Source of the DNA: Aromatoleum bremense
GTDB taxonomy: Bacteria; Pseudomonadota; Gammaproteobacteria; Burkholderiales; Rhodocyclaceae
NCBI RefSeq assembly: GCF_017894365.1
Contig: NZ_CP059467.1
Location: 1,302,001 to 1,366,000 of the forward strand
Direction of reading: 5' to 3'
DNA length: 64,000 nt
Shown here: positions 9,175-17,885 of the stretch, piece after piece
Layout of the letters: the number at the start of each line of letters is the position of its first letter
Numbering within the stretch: position 1 is the stretch's first letter
Position numbers and translations under genes: made by a program
The notes under the pieces: generated by a model
Told to the model about the DNA's origin: nothing
Database searches by the model: none
The model's input: only the letters and a program-made list of their open reading frames with translations

Positions 9175-9329
9175 GCAACGATGATGTGTCTTGAGCATCC
9201 ACTCGATCCGGCTCCCGGCAGGGTTCGCCTCAAGAAAATCGCGAGCCCACTTTCACTCCTTTCTCGTATCGGTGCGCGAACCAGCCGCAAATAATGGCGG
9301 AAACCATCGAGGAAACAGGAGAGAACACC

Positions 9330-10475
9330 ATGCCCAAGGAAACCGGCGGCCTCAGTCTGGACGGACAGGGCAAGCCGCTGTGGCTGTCGCTGGAGCTCAC
9401 CTACCGCTGCCCGCTCAAATGCAGCTGGTGCAACAACCCGCTCGATTTCGAGGACTACGCCGCGAAGGAGCTGAGCACCGAGGAGTGGAAGAAGGTGCTG
9501 CGCGAATCCCGCGAGTTGGGCGCGCTGCAGCTCGGCTTCACCGGCGGCGAGCCGCTGCAGCGCCCGGACCTCGAGGAACTGGTCGCGTACGCCGACAGCC
9601 TGGGTTTCTACACCAACCTCATCACCTCCGGCATCGGCCTCGGCGAGGAGCGCCTGATCGCGCTGAAGAACGCCGGCCTGAAGCAGATCCAGCTGCCCTT
9701 GCAGGCAACCCGCGCCGACGTCACCGACGCGCTGGTCGGCGCCCGCGCCCACGCCCGCAAGCTCGAAGCGGGCCGCCTCATCAAGGCCCACGGGTTTCCG
9801 ATGGTGCTCAACATGCCGGTCTTCCGCCAGAACATCGGCATGACCGGCGAAATGATCGAATGGGCGGCCGGACTCGGCATCGAGTACCTGGAATTCGCCA
9901 ACATCCAGTACTACAACTGGGCGCTGATGAACCGCGACGAGCTGATGCCGACGCTCGAGCAGGTGCGCGAGGCCGAACAGGTCGTGCAGCAGTGGCGCGA
10001 CAAGCTCGGCAAGAAGATGACGATCTATTTCGTCATCCCGGACTACTACGAGGGCCGCCCGAAAGCCTGCATGAACGGCTGGGGCGCGATCCACCTGACG
10101 ATCGCTCCCGACGGCGTCGCGATGCCCTGCCAGGAAGCCCGCGTCATTCCCGGCCTGGAATTCGAGTCGGTGCGGGACCGGCCGCTGGCGTGGATCTGGC
10201 ACGAGTCGCCGCTGTTCCGCAAATACCGCGGCCTCGACTGGCTGCCCGAACCCTGCGGTTCGTGCGCCGAAAAGGAGAAGGATTTCGGCGGCTGCCGCTG
10301 CCAGGCTTTCCTGCTGACCGGCGACGCCGGCAACACCGACCCGGCGTGCAGCCGCTCGCCGCGGCATCAGGTCGTGCAGGACGCGGTCGACGCCGTCACC
10401 AGGCCGCTGCGTTTTCGCAAACCGCTGGTGAGGCGCGCCGCCGGCGCGATGTCCACCGCGTTCCTGGAAAACTGA
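9330..10475 (+). CDS. pqqE: PqqA peptide cyclase PqqE (radical SAM)
   Basis: PqqE uses S-adenosylmethionine and an iron-sulfur cluster to join Glu16 and Tyr20 of PqqA. The 381-residue product has the radical SAM motif CPLKCSWC near residue 27, the GGEPL loop, and a C-terminal SPASM region with many cysteines (C-M-N-G-W-G, M-P-C-Q-E-A, E-P-C-G-S-C, G-G-C-R-C). The ATG at 9330 is preferred over the one at 9294 because AGGAG at 9317-9321 is correctly spaced. It is separated from pqqBCAD by the iron-uptake cluster and has its own upstream region. Confidence 0.95.
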   Translation: MPKETGGLSLDGQGKPLWLSLELTYRCPLKCSWCNNPLDFEDYAAKELSTEEWKKVLRESRELGALQLGFTGGEPLQRPDLEELVAYADSLGFYTNLITSGIGLGEERLIALKNAGLKQIQLPLQATRADVTDALVGARAHARKLEAGRLIKAHGFPMVLNMPVFRQNIGMTGEMIEWAAGLGIEYLEFANIQYYNWALMNRDELMPTLEQVREAEQVVQQWRDKLGKKMTIYFVIPDYYEGRPKACMNGWGAIHLTIAPDGVAMPCQEARVIPGLEFESVRDRPLAWIWHESPLFRKYRGLDWLPEPCGSCAEKEKDFGGCRCQAFLLTGDAGNTDPACSRSPRHQVVQDAVDAVTRPLRFRKPLVRRAAGAMSTAFLEN

Positions 10476-10476
10476 A

Positions 10477-10572
10477 ATGCGCCACCCCTACGACACCGCC
10501 ACCGGCACCATCGCGCTCGGCATCGCGCTCACCGCAGTCCTGGCCGCGCTCGTGCGCGTCCTCGCGGGCTGA
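10477..10572 (+). CDS. 31-residue single-helix membrane peptide after pqqE
   Basis: A short frame starts one base after the pqqE stop and encodes MRHPYDTATGTIALGIALTA plus 11 more residues. It has a polar head and one hydrophobic helix of about 20 residues ending V-R-V-L-A-G. The position and codon use look like a real gene, but there is no independent proof of translation. It may be a small subunit or partner of the PuuD-like membrane protein encoded next. Confidence 0.5.
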   Translation: MRHPYDTATGTIALGIALTAVLAALVRVLAG

Positions 10573-10580
10573 GGCGCGGC

Positions 10581-11089
10581 ATGGAGGCGACGCTCGACCT
10601 CGCGCTGCGCTGCGCTGGGCGCATTTTCTCGCCGGCATCATCTGGGTCGGCCACAACTATTCCAGCGTCGTGCAGCGCCCGACTTGGCGCCCGCTGACGG
10701 CCGCCGACCTCGTCGACGACCGCAGTCCGCGCTTCCAGGCGCTGCTTAATCGCGAACACGGCTTTTTCCGCTGGGCGTCGGTCGTCACCTGGTGCGCCGG
10801 CGTGCTGATGCTGTGGCAGCACGGCTGGCTCGCGGGCGCGGCCGGCCTGCAGGGCAGCCTCGCGCCGATCGGCATCGGCATGTACATCGGCACGCTGATG
10901 ATGCTCAACGTCTGGTTCGTGCTGTGGCCGCACCAGAAGAAGGTGCTGGGCTTGGTGCCGGCAGGCATCGAGGAGCGCGTGCGCTGCTCGCGCATCACGC
11001 ACCTGTCGTCGCGCACCAACACGATGCTCTCGATTCCGCTGCTCTTCTTCATGGCGGCGGGGAGCCACGGCGGCTTTCTGCTCGGCTGA
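10581..11089 (+). pseudogene. PuuD-like (urate hydroxylase family) membrane protein with apparent frameshift
   Basis: From the ATG at 10581 the first ten codons read MEATLDLALR. The expected continuation W-A-H-F-L-A-G-I-I-W-V-G-H lies in another frame, which is open to 11089. The switch falls in three tandem copies of GCGCT (10602-10616); with two copies the frame would be continuous at about 168 residues. The protein has three or four helices and the W-V-G-H-N-Y and M-M-L-N-V-W-F motifs of PuuD-type membrane proteins. Either the gene is mutated, the repeat count varies in the population, or a later start is used. The role in the pqqE transcript is unknown. Confidence 0.6.
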
Positions 11090-11093
11090 CGCG

Positions 11094-12185
11094 ATGTCAC
11101 CGTCGCCTGCGTTCAACTTCGCCGCCGGCCCCGCCCGCCTGCCCGACGCGGTGCTCGAGCGGGCGCGCGACGAACTTTTTACGCGCGGGGCGGACGGCGC
11201 CTCGGCGCTCGAACGGCCTTTCACCGGCGACGCGTTTCGCGCCACGCTCGCCCACGCCCGCGAACGCCTGGCCGAACTGCTGGCGCTGCCGTCGAACTAC
11301 CGCATCCTGTTCCTCGCCGGCGGCGCCCTGCACCAGTTCTCGCTGGTGCCGATGAACCTCCTCGGCGACGCGCGTCACGCGGCCTACGCCGACTCGGGCT
11401 ACTGGTCGCGCCGCGCGATGGCCGAAGGCGCTCGCTACGCCGACGTGACGCTGGCCGCCCGCCACGCCGGCCCGGTGCCGCTGGCTGCGCCGCCGCTCGG
11501 CCACTGGGCGCTGCCGGCCGGCTGCGCGTACTGCCACATCACGCCGAACGAGACCGTCGAAGGCATCGCCTACCCCGGTTTGCCGGACACCGGCGACGTG
11601 CCGCTGGTCGCCGATTGCACGTCGTGTTTCCTCACCGGTCCGGTCGATGTGTCGAGATTCGGCGTCCTCTACGCCAGCGCGCAGAAGAACATCGGCCCCG
11701 CCGGCCTCACCGTCGTGGTCATTCGCGAAGACCTGCTCGAGCGCCCCGCGCCACGGGTGCCCGCGCCGCACTGCTACCGGCTCCAGGCCGAGCACGACAG
11801 CTGCGTCAACACGCCCCCGACGTGGGCGATCCACGTTGCCGGCCTCGTTTTCGACTGGATCGCCGACGCCGGCGGCCTGGCGGCGATGGCCGCCGCGAAC
11901 CGGCGCAAGGCCGAAAGGCTCTACGCGGCCATCGACGGCAGCGAAGGCTTCTACGCCGCACCGGTCGCGACCGGACATCGCTCAGGCTCCAACGTCCGCT
12001 TCCACCTCGCCGACGACCGGCTCACCGACACTTTCCTCGCCGAAGCCGAGGCGCACGGGCTCACCCACCTGCGCGGCCACCGCCAGGTCGGCGGGCTGCG
12101 CGCGAGCCTCTACAACGCGATGCCGGAAGCCGGCGCCGCAGCGCTGGCGGATTTCATCGCCGGCTTCGCGAGGCGTCACGGATGA
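11094..12185 (+). CDS. serC: SerC-type aminotransferase (phosphoserine aminotransferase family)
   Basis: The 363-residue PLP enzyme begins FNFAAGPARLPDAVLERARD, the SerC signature. The substrate loop is represented by S-N-Y-R-I-L-F-L-A-G-G-A. The cofactor lysine is in Y-A-S-A-Q-K-N-I-G-P-A-G near residue 196, and the H-I-T-P-N-E-T segment is typical. SerC makes 3-phosphoserine for serine and also acts in pyridoxine synthesis. Its position downstream of pqqE and in overlap with a DHODH-like gene is unusual, so a specialised paralogue is possible. The symbol reflects family only. Confidence 0.85.
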   Translation: MSPSPAFNFAAGPARLPDAVLERARDELFTRGADGASALERPFTGDAFRATLAHARERLAELLALPSNYRILFLAGGALHQFSLVPMNLLGDARHAAYADSGYWSRRAMAEGARYADVTLAARHAGPVPLAAPPLGHWALPAGCAYCHITPNETVEGIAYPGLPDTGDVPLVADCTSCFLTGPVDVSRFGVLYASAQKNIGPAGLTVVVIREDLLERPAPRVPAPHCYRLQAEHDSCVNTPPTWAIHVAGLVFDWIADAGGLAAMAAANRRKAERLYAAIDGSEGFYAAPVATGHRSGSNVRFHLADDRLTDTFLAEAEAHGLTHLRGHRQVGGLRASLYNAMPEAGAAALADFIAGFARRHG

Positions 12186-12985
12186 GCCGCATCCGCCTGC
12201 GCTGGCACGACCGGCCGGGCTTGGCCGGGGGCATCGACAAGGACGGCACGCGGGCGGAGGAACTGCTGGGCCTGGGCTTCGGCAGCGTCGAATTCGGCAC
12301 CGTCGCCGCGCACCTGCAAGCGCCTTTCAGCCTCGCGGCGCTGACCGCGCGCCTGGCCATCCTGCCGCCGCACCACCCCGACGGGAGCGCGATCGGCATC
12401 GGCATCGGCCTGTCGCCCGGCGCGGCGCCGGCGGACTTGCCGGCGCAGTGGCTTGCCGGCCTCCTCGGCGCGTGGCGGGTGGCGGACTACGTGAGCTTCA
12501 ACCTCAGCGCGCAAGCCTGCCGGCCGCTGCTCGCCCGCGAGCACCTGCCGCTCATGGCCGCAGCGATGAAGTCGATCGCGGCCGAACGCGACCGCCTGCC
12601 GCGCCGGATCCCGCTGGCGCTCAAGTTTCCGCTCGGCACGGAAGGCGAGCCGCTGCCGGACGTCGCGGCAGCGGCGGCGCAGGCCGGCTTCGACGCGCTG
12701 ACCGTGGTGCTCCCTGCCGCGGGCGGGCAGCTCTCGCGGCTGGCGCGCTTCGCCGCGCTGGCCCAGCGCATCGCAGACGGCCCGGCCCTCGTGGCGGTGG
12801 GCGGCATCCGCACCGCCGTCGATGTCTGTGCGGCCCGCGCCGCCGGCGCCGCCGGGGTGCAGGTCCATCGCGCCTTTGTCGACGCCGGGCCCGACTGCCT
12901 GCCGGCCCTCATCGGCGCGGGCGGCGGACGCCAGCGCGCGCCGGCCCTGCCGGGGATGACCGAAAAGGCCGGAACACCAGGCTGA
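12182..12985 (+). CDS. Dihydroorotate dehydrogenase-like flavoprotein, shortened
   Basis: The product has 267 residues against about 340 for class 2 dihydroorotate dehydrogenase. It begins directly at the barrel with L-A-G-G-I-D-K-D-G and F-G-S-V-E-F-G-T-V. The FMN-contacting K in L-A-L-K-F-P and the G-G-I-R-T and V-Q-V-H phosphate loops are present. The N-terminal membrane extension is absent. The catalytic N-x-S-S-P-N motif is reduced to F-N-L-S-A-Q, and the orotate-binding N-R-M-G-F-N-N is missing. It is thus probably an FMN enzyme with a different substrate. Its ATG overlaps the SerC stop (ATGA). Confidence 0.7.
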   Translation: MSRIRLRWHDRPGLAGGIDKDGTRAEELLGLGFGSVEFGTVAAHLQAPFSLAALTARLAILPPHHPDGSAIGIGIGLSPGAAPADLPAQWLAGLLGAWRVADYVSFNLSAQACRPLLAREHLPLMAAAMKSIAAERDRLPRRIPLALKFPLGTEGEPLPDVAAAAAQAGFDALTVVLPAAGGQLSRLARFAALAQRIADGPALVAVGGIRTAVDVCAARAAGAAGVQVHRAFVDAGPDCLPALIGAGGGRQRAPALPGMTEKAGTPG

Positions 12986-13107
12986 TCGTTGCGGGCGGGC
13001 GTCGGGCGGGGACGCCAGCGATAAATTCAGGCGAACCGCGGCACTTGGCCATACGGGCTTGATAGAATCGCGGGCCCAGGTATCGGCGCGCATCGAAAGC
13101 GGGTGTC

Positions 13108-15045
13108 ATGGCGAAAACGGCCTCCATTGCTTCACCGAAAAGCACGGTGGAATTTCTTCGCACGCTGCCGCTGCAGCTTTCGGTATTTTTCCTGCTGCTG
13201 ATCGGCGCCATCTGGGCCGGCATCTTCTTCGAGCTGAAGTACGCGCACGAGCGGGCGATCGCCAACACTCAGCGCGACACCGGCAATCTTGCGCGGGCCT
13301 TCGCCGAGCAGGTCAGGGCATCGGCGCGCGGCATCGATCTGTCGCTGCTCGCGCTGCGCGAAGAATGGCGGCGCAATCCGTCCGGCTTCCACGATGCGGT
13401 GCTGCACCAACAGAACTACTTCTTGCGCGACGTCAGCTTCCAGGTCGCCGTGATCGACGCCGACGGCGCACTCGCCTACAGCAATCTGGAACAGCCGGCC
13501 AAGCCGGTATCGCTGGCCGACCGGGAGCATTTCCGCGTGCATCGCGAGCGCAGGGCCGACGCGCTGTTCATCAGCAAGCCGGTGCTCGGGCGCGTGTCGA
13601 AGCGCTGGAGCATCCAGTTCACCCGGCCGATCCTCGCGCTGGACCGGAGCTTTCTCGGCGTCGTCGTGATGTCGGTGCCGCCGGAATATTTCTCGCGCTT
13701 CTACGACACCATCAGTCTCGGCGAGCACGGCACGGTGACGCTGCTGCGTTCCAGCGGCGACATCCTCGCGCGCTCCCCCGATCCGGCGCAAGGAATGGGC
13801 AAATCTCTCGCAGACCGGCCTTATCTCGGCACCGACGCGCCGGAAACCGGCAGCATCGCGTTACGGGCGCAGATCGACGGCATCGAGCGCCTCGCCAGCT
13901 GGCACCGGCTCGGCGAGTTCGGATTGGTGGTGGTGGTCTGCGAAGCGTTCGACAGCATCCTGGCGCCCTACCGCGCGCAGCGCCGCGCTTTCCTGATCAG
14001 CGGCGGCGCGCTCACCGCGCTGCTGCTCGCCTTCGGCTACAGCCTGATCGCCGGCCTGCGCCAGCGCGCCAGCGCCGTTGCGGCGCGGGCATCGATCGAG
14101 GAGCGCGACCGGTTGCTGGTGGCGGCGCTGGAAGCCGTAGGCAACGGCGTCGTGATCACCGATGCCGATGCCAGGATCGAGTGGGCCAATCCGGCCTTCG
14201 AGACGCTGACCGGCTACACGCCGGCCGAGGCACTTGGCCGGCGGCCGGCGGAACTGGTGCGCTCCGGCGTGCAGCGACCGCCGTTCTACGCCGCGATGTG
14301 GGACACCATCCTGGGCGGAAAAACCTGGCGCGGCGAGCTGGTGAACAAGCACAAGGACGGCAGCCTCTACGACGAAGAACTGGTCATCACCCCGGTGCGC
14401 GACGCCGTCGGCGCAATCAGCCACTTCGTCGGCATCAAGCAGGACGTCACCGAGCGCAAGCGGACCGAGGCGCAGATCCGCAACCTCGCGTTCTATGATC
14501 CGCTCACCGAGCTGCCCAACCGCCGGCTGCTGTTCGACCGTCTCGGCCACGCGCTGGCAGCCAGTACCCGCAGCCGGCGCTACGGTGCGCTGATGCTGCT
14601 CGACCTCGACCATTTCAAGACCCTCAACGACACGCATGGGCATGACGTCGGTGACCAGTTGCTGATCAAGGTGGCGCAGCGCCTGACGGCGTGCGTGCGG
14701 GAAAGCGACACCGTGGCGCGCCTGGGCGGTGACGAATTCGTCGTCATGCTCGAAGACCTGGATCACGAGGGGCAGGGCGCTGCAGCGCAGGCCGAGTCGG
14801 TCGCCGGGAAGATCCGCGAATCGCTCGGACGTCCCTATGCGCTGAAAGGCACCTGCGCCGGCCACTGCAATACCGCGAGCATCGGCATCGCGCTGTTCGT
14901 CGGCACCGGGTACGGCACCGACGACTTGCTCAAGCATGCCGACATCGCGCTGTACCAGGCCAAGGATGCCGGGCGCAACCAGATCCGCTTCTACGAGGGC
15001 ACCATGCAGGCCGCGCCGGACAGCCGCGCGGCCGGTGAGAAATAA
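13108..15045 (+). CDS. Membrane-anchored diguanylate cyclase (Cache-PAS-GGDEF)
   Basis: The 645-residue sensor has an N-terminal helix (about 22-42), a periplasmic Cache-type domain, a second helix near 293-315, a PAS domain (about 330-450, with A-N-P-A-F-E-T-L-T-G-Y) and a C-terminal GGDEF domain. The active-site motif is G-G-D-E-F near residue 545, and the D-P-L-T-E-L-P-N-R start of the domain is intact. There is no EAL domain. It should make cyclic di-GMP in response to an extracytoplasmic or redox signal. The ribosome site is weak; the gene appears monocistronic. Confidence 0.9.
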   Translation: MAKTASIASPKSTVEFLRTLPLQLSVFFLLLIGAIWAGIFFELKYAHERAIANTQRDTGNLARAFAEQVRASARGIDLSLLALREEWRRNPSGFHDAVLHQQNYFLRDVSFQVAVIDADGALAYSNLEQPAKPVSLADREHFRVHRERRADALFISKPVLGRVSKRWSIQFTRPILALDRSFLGVVVMSVPPEYFSRFYDTISLGEHGTVTLLRSSGDILARSPDPAQGMGKSLADRPYLGTDAPETGSIALRAQIDGIERLASWHRLGEFGLVVVVCEAFDSILAPYRAQRRAFLISGGALTALLLAFGYSLIAGLRQRASAVAARASIEERDRLLVAALEAVGNGVVITDADARIEWANPAFETLTGYTPAEALGRRPAELVRSGVQRPPFYAAMWDTILGGKTWRGELVNKHKDGSLYDEELVITPVRDAVGAISHFVGIKQDVTERKRTEAQIRNLAFYDPLTELPNRRLLFDRLGHALAASTRSRRYGALMLLDLDHFKTLNDTHGHDVGDQLLIKVAQRLTACVRESDTVARLGGDEFVVMLEDLDHEGQGAAAQAESVAGKIRESLGRPYALKGTCAGHCNTASIGIALFVGTGYGTDDLLKHADIALYQAKDAGRNQIRFYEGTMQAAPDSRAAGEK

Positions 15046-15050
15046 CAGCC

Positions 15051-16682
15051 TCAGCCGGGCCACGCCCGGTCGATCAGCAGCGCCGCGGCGGCCGGCTCCG
15101 CCAGCAGGCCCGCGACCTGCCCGCTGCGCTGACCGAGGCGGCTGGCGATGAACGCCGCGGCGGTGGTCGCCGGCGCGTGCTTGAGCAACAGTGCCGCCTG
15201 GGCCAGCAGGACCAGCTGCATCGCGACGTGGCGCCCCCGCCACTGCATCTCGTCGGGCGAGCGCAGCAGCGCGGCCAGCTCGTTCAGCGTCCCGGCCAGC
15301 GTGGGCTCTGCGGCCACGACCGGCGACAATTCCCGCAGCAGCGCCTCGCTGCCGTCCGGCTCGCGCGCGACCGCGCGCAGCACGTCGAGGCACATCACGT
15401 TGCCGGAGCCTTCCCAGATCGAGTTCACCGGCGCCTCGCGGTACAGGCGCGCCATCGGGCCGTCCTCGACGTAGCCGTTGCCGCCCCACACCTCCATGCA
15501 TTCAGCGACGAATGCGATCGCGCGCTTGCAGACCCAGAACTTCGCCGCCGGCGTGACGATGCGCCGCCACGCGCGCTCCAGCGGGTCGTCGCCCGCTTCG
15601 ACCGCCTTCGCCAGGCGCATCGCCAGTATCGTCGCCGCTTCGCTTTCGAGCGCGAGATCGGCGAGCACGTTGCGCATCAGCGGCTGCGCGACCAGAACCT
15701 GCCCGAACGCCGAACGGTGGCGGGCGTGGTGGATCGCTTCGACCAGCGCGCGGCGCATCAGCGCGGCGCTGCCGAGCACGCAGTCGAGCCGGGTCTGCGC
15801 CGCCATCTCCATGATCGTCGCGATGCCGCGCCCCTCGTCGCCGACCAGCGTGCCGAAAGCGTCCTCGAACTCGACCTCGGCCGACGCGTTCGAGCGATTG
15901 CCGAGCTTGTCCTTGAGGCGCCGGATGCGCACGGCGTTGCGGCTGCCGTCGGGCAGCCAGCGCGGCACGAAGAAGCACGACGGCCCCGCGCTGGCCTGCG
16001 CCAGCACCAGATGCGCATCGCAGGTCGGCACCGAGAAGAACCATTTGTGCCCGACCAGCGCATAGTCCCGGCCGCCGGCGCCGAGCAGGCGCGCCCGCGT
16101 AGTGTTGGCGCGCAGGTCGGAGCCGCCCTGCTTCTCGGTCATGCCCATGCCGATCATCACCGAGCGTTTGCCCGCGAGCGGCACGTCCCGCCCGTCGTAG
16201 TCGCGCGAGCGGAACTTGTCACCGAGCACGCCGAACAGCGCCGGCTCCCGGCGCAGCACCGGGATCGACGCAAAAGTCATCGTCACCGGGCACAGCGAAC
16301 CCGCTTCCGCCTGGCCATGCAGGAAGAACGACGCGGCCCGCGCGACGTGCGCGCCGGGGCGCGGCTCGAACCACGCCGAACTGTGCACGCCGTCGGCATA
16401 CAGCATCCCGAGCAGGCGCGCCCACGCGGGGTGGAAATCGACGTCATCGACGCGCCGGCCGCAGCGATCGTACGCGACGAGCTCCGGCACGTGACGATCG
16501 GCCAGTTCCGCGAGCCGCTGCGTGTCGGCACTGCCGAGCACCTCGCCCTGTCCGCGCAGCGCCTCCGCGTGCCACCCCGCGCCTTCACGCACGACCGCCT
16601 CGCGCAGCGCGATGTCGGTGTCGAACAGGTTGCAGTCGCTCAGCACCGGTACCTGGTTGAAGACTTCATGAGTTCGCCACAT
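15051..16682 (-). CDS. AidB-like acyl-CoA dehydrogenase family protein
   Basis: The 543-residue flavoprotein starts M-W-R-T-H-E-V-F-N-Q. It contains the AidB-type signatures G-M-G-M-T-E-K-Q-G-G-S-D-L-R near residue 185 and W-G-G-N-G-Y-V-E-D near 415, then W-E-G-S-G-N-V-M-C-L-D. E. coli AidB is part of the adaptive alkylation response and binds FAD and DNA, but many homologues are catalytic dehydrogenases. The ATG at 16682 is chosen because GGGAGG lies seven bases before it; a longer frame to 16865 lacks conserved residues. It converges with the diguanylate cyclase gene with five bases between them. Confidence 0.85.
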   Translation of the reverse strand: MWRTHEVFNQVPVLSDCNLFDTDIALREAVVREGAGWHAEALRGQGEVLGSADTQRLAELADRHVPELVAYDRCGRRVDDVDFHPAWARLLGMLYADGVHSSAWFEPRPGAHVARAASFFLHGQAEAGSLCPVTMTFASIPVLRREPALFGVLGDKFRSRDYDGRDVPLAGKRSVMIGMGMTEKQGGSDLRANTTRARLLGAGGRDYALVGHKWFFSVPTCDAHLVLAQASAGPSCFFVPRWLPDGSRNAVRIRRLKDKLGNRSNASAEVEFEDAFGTLVGDEGRGIATIMEMAAQTRLDCVLGSAALMRRALVEAIHHARHRSAFGQVLVAQPLMRNVLADLALESEAATILAMRLAKAVEAGDDPLERAWRRIVTPAAKFWVCKRAIAFVAECMEVWGGNGYVEDGPMARLYREAPVNSIWEGSGNVMCLDVLRAVAREPDGSEALLRELSPVVAAEPTLAGTLNELAALLRSPDEMQWRGRHVAMQLVLLAQAALLLKHAPATTAAAFIASRLGQRSGQVAGLLAEPAAAALLIDRAWPG

Positions 16683-16972
16683 GGGGCCTCCCGCCGCGAC
16701 GCTTTCACCGTGCTTCAGCCTAGACATGCATGCTGCGGCCGGCAATCTCCCGGCAGTATCCCGGCTCGGCTCGCCGCGGCGCCGGCAATTTGGCGTGTTG
16801 CCGGACCCGGTTCCAGACGAGGCACCCGTCCGGAGATGTTTATGCGCATCCAGATGTTCATACAAATGCGCGCTGGAGCTGCTTTTCCAGGGCTTCTGAA
16901 GGTGTCATCTTCGTTGCACGGCTGCGCCACTTGGCACATCATTTGTTTATATTTGGCTCACAAGGTGACACC

Positions 16973-17410
16973 ATGACTCAGACGCTCTCGCTGCAGGATC
17001 GATTGAGTGACAAGCTGAGTGGGGTCCTCGGCATGGACAGTGCAGCCGACGAGCTGACGTTGGCGCGGACCGATCGCAAGCGGCTGGGCGCGATGCTGCT
17101 TCGCACCCTGTCCGGCGAGCGTGTGCTGGAGCCCGCCGACGTCTATCGCGTGATCCCGCGCCGCACCTGGGTTCGGCGCAAGGGTGAAGGCACGCTGACT
17201 CCGGCCGAGTTCGATAGTCTGTACCGGCTGGTTCGGCTGCGATTGCTGGCCGACCTGGTCTTCGACGACCGCCAGCGCGCCCACGACTGGCTCCACACGC
17301 CGAAAACTCGTCTTGGCGGTGTCGCGCCGATGGATTTCGCGGCCGACTCCCTCGGCTTCGAGGCCGTGGAGAACTGGCTCCACGAGATTGATCAAGGGTA
17401 CTTTGCGTGA
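16973..17410 (+). CDS. Xre/ParS/MbcA-type antitoxin
   Basis: The 145-residue protein has the architecture of antitoxins paired with RES toxins. An N-terminal helical DNA-binding part contains S-G-E-R-V-L-E-P-A-D-V-Y-R-V-I-P-R-R. The C-terminal DUF2384 part has the characteristic W-L-H-T-P-K-T-R-L-G-G-V-A-P-M-D near residue 108. It precedes and overlaps the toxin gene. The upstream AT-rich stretch 16940-16970 is the likely autoregulated promoter. Confidence 0.9.
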   Translation: MTQTLSLQDRLSDKLSGVLGMDSAADELTLARTDRKRLGAMLLRTLSGERVLEPADVYRVIPRRTWVRRKGEGTLTPAEFDSLYRLVRLRLLADLVFDDRQRAHDWLHTPKTRLGGVAPMDFAADSLGFEAVENWLHEIDQGYFA

Positions 17411-17880
17411 TCCTGTGGCGCATCAGCAACTACGCCGAGCTCTCTGGCGCCGGCGGACTGACGCACCCTGGCCGTTGGCACAACCGCGGCCGCCCGGTCG
17501 TATATCTGGCGGAAAGTGCGGCCGGTGCGTTGCTGGAGGCACTGGTCCACGTCGAGGCGACTCATCCCGGCGAGCTCCCGCGACACTACCAGCTGCTGGA
17601 GGTCGAAGTGCCCGACGGGGCCTCGATTGCCGATCCGGACTCGCCCGACGGTCTGCGGCTGGAAACTGGATGGCAGCACGAGTTCGCGGCGACCCGCCGC
17701 TGCGGAGACCGATGGCTCGCCTCCGGCACATCGCTGCTGTTGCGCGTGCCGTCCGCCGTCGTCGGGCGAACCTGCAACGTCCTGTTCAACCCGCTTCATC
17801 CCGGGGCACGGGAGTGCCGCATCGTGTCGGCATTGCGCTACCCCTTCGACGACAGGCTGCTCGGCAAACCAAAAGGTTAA
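17407..17880 (+). CDS. RES-domain toxin (NAD+-depleting family)
   Basis: The 157-residue protein shows the RES-domain residues in order: Arg in L-W-R-I, the G-R-W-H-N-R-G motif, Y-L-A-E-S-A-A-G-A-L-L-E with the Glu and Ser, and later G-D-R-W-L-A-S-G. Characterised members degrade NAD+ when freed from their Xre-type antitoxin. It starts with GTG, overlapping the antitoxin stop (GTGA at 17407-17410), which is the normal arrangement. The C-terminal segment N-V-L-F-N-P-L-H-P is also typical. Confidence 0.9.
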   Translation: MILWRISNYAELSGAGGLTHPGRWHNRGRPVVYLAESAAGALLEALVHVEATHPGELPRHYQLLEVEVPDGASIADPDSPDGLRLETGWQHEFAATRRCGDRWLASGTSLLLRVPSAVVGRTCNVLFNPLHPGARECRIVSALRYPFDDRLLGKPKG

Positions 17881-17885
17881 TGCCG

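Noticed and set aside
6890..9184. 764-residue open frame opposite the TonB receptor
   Set aside because: The receptor on the minus strand has signal peptide, plug and terminal Phe; the opposite frame has no motif.
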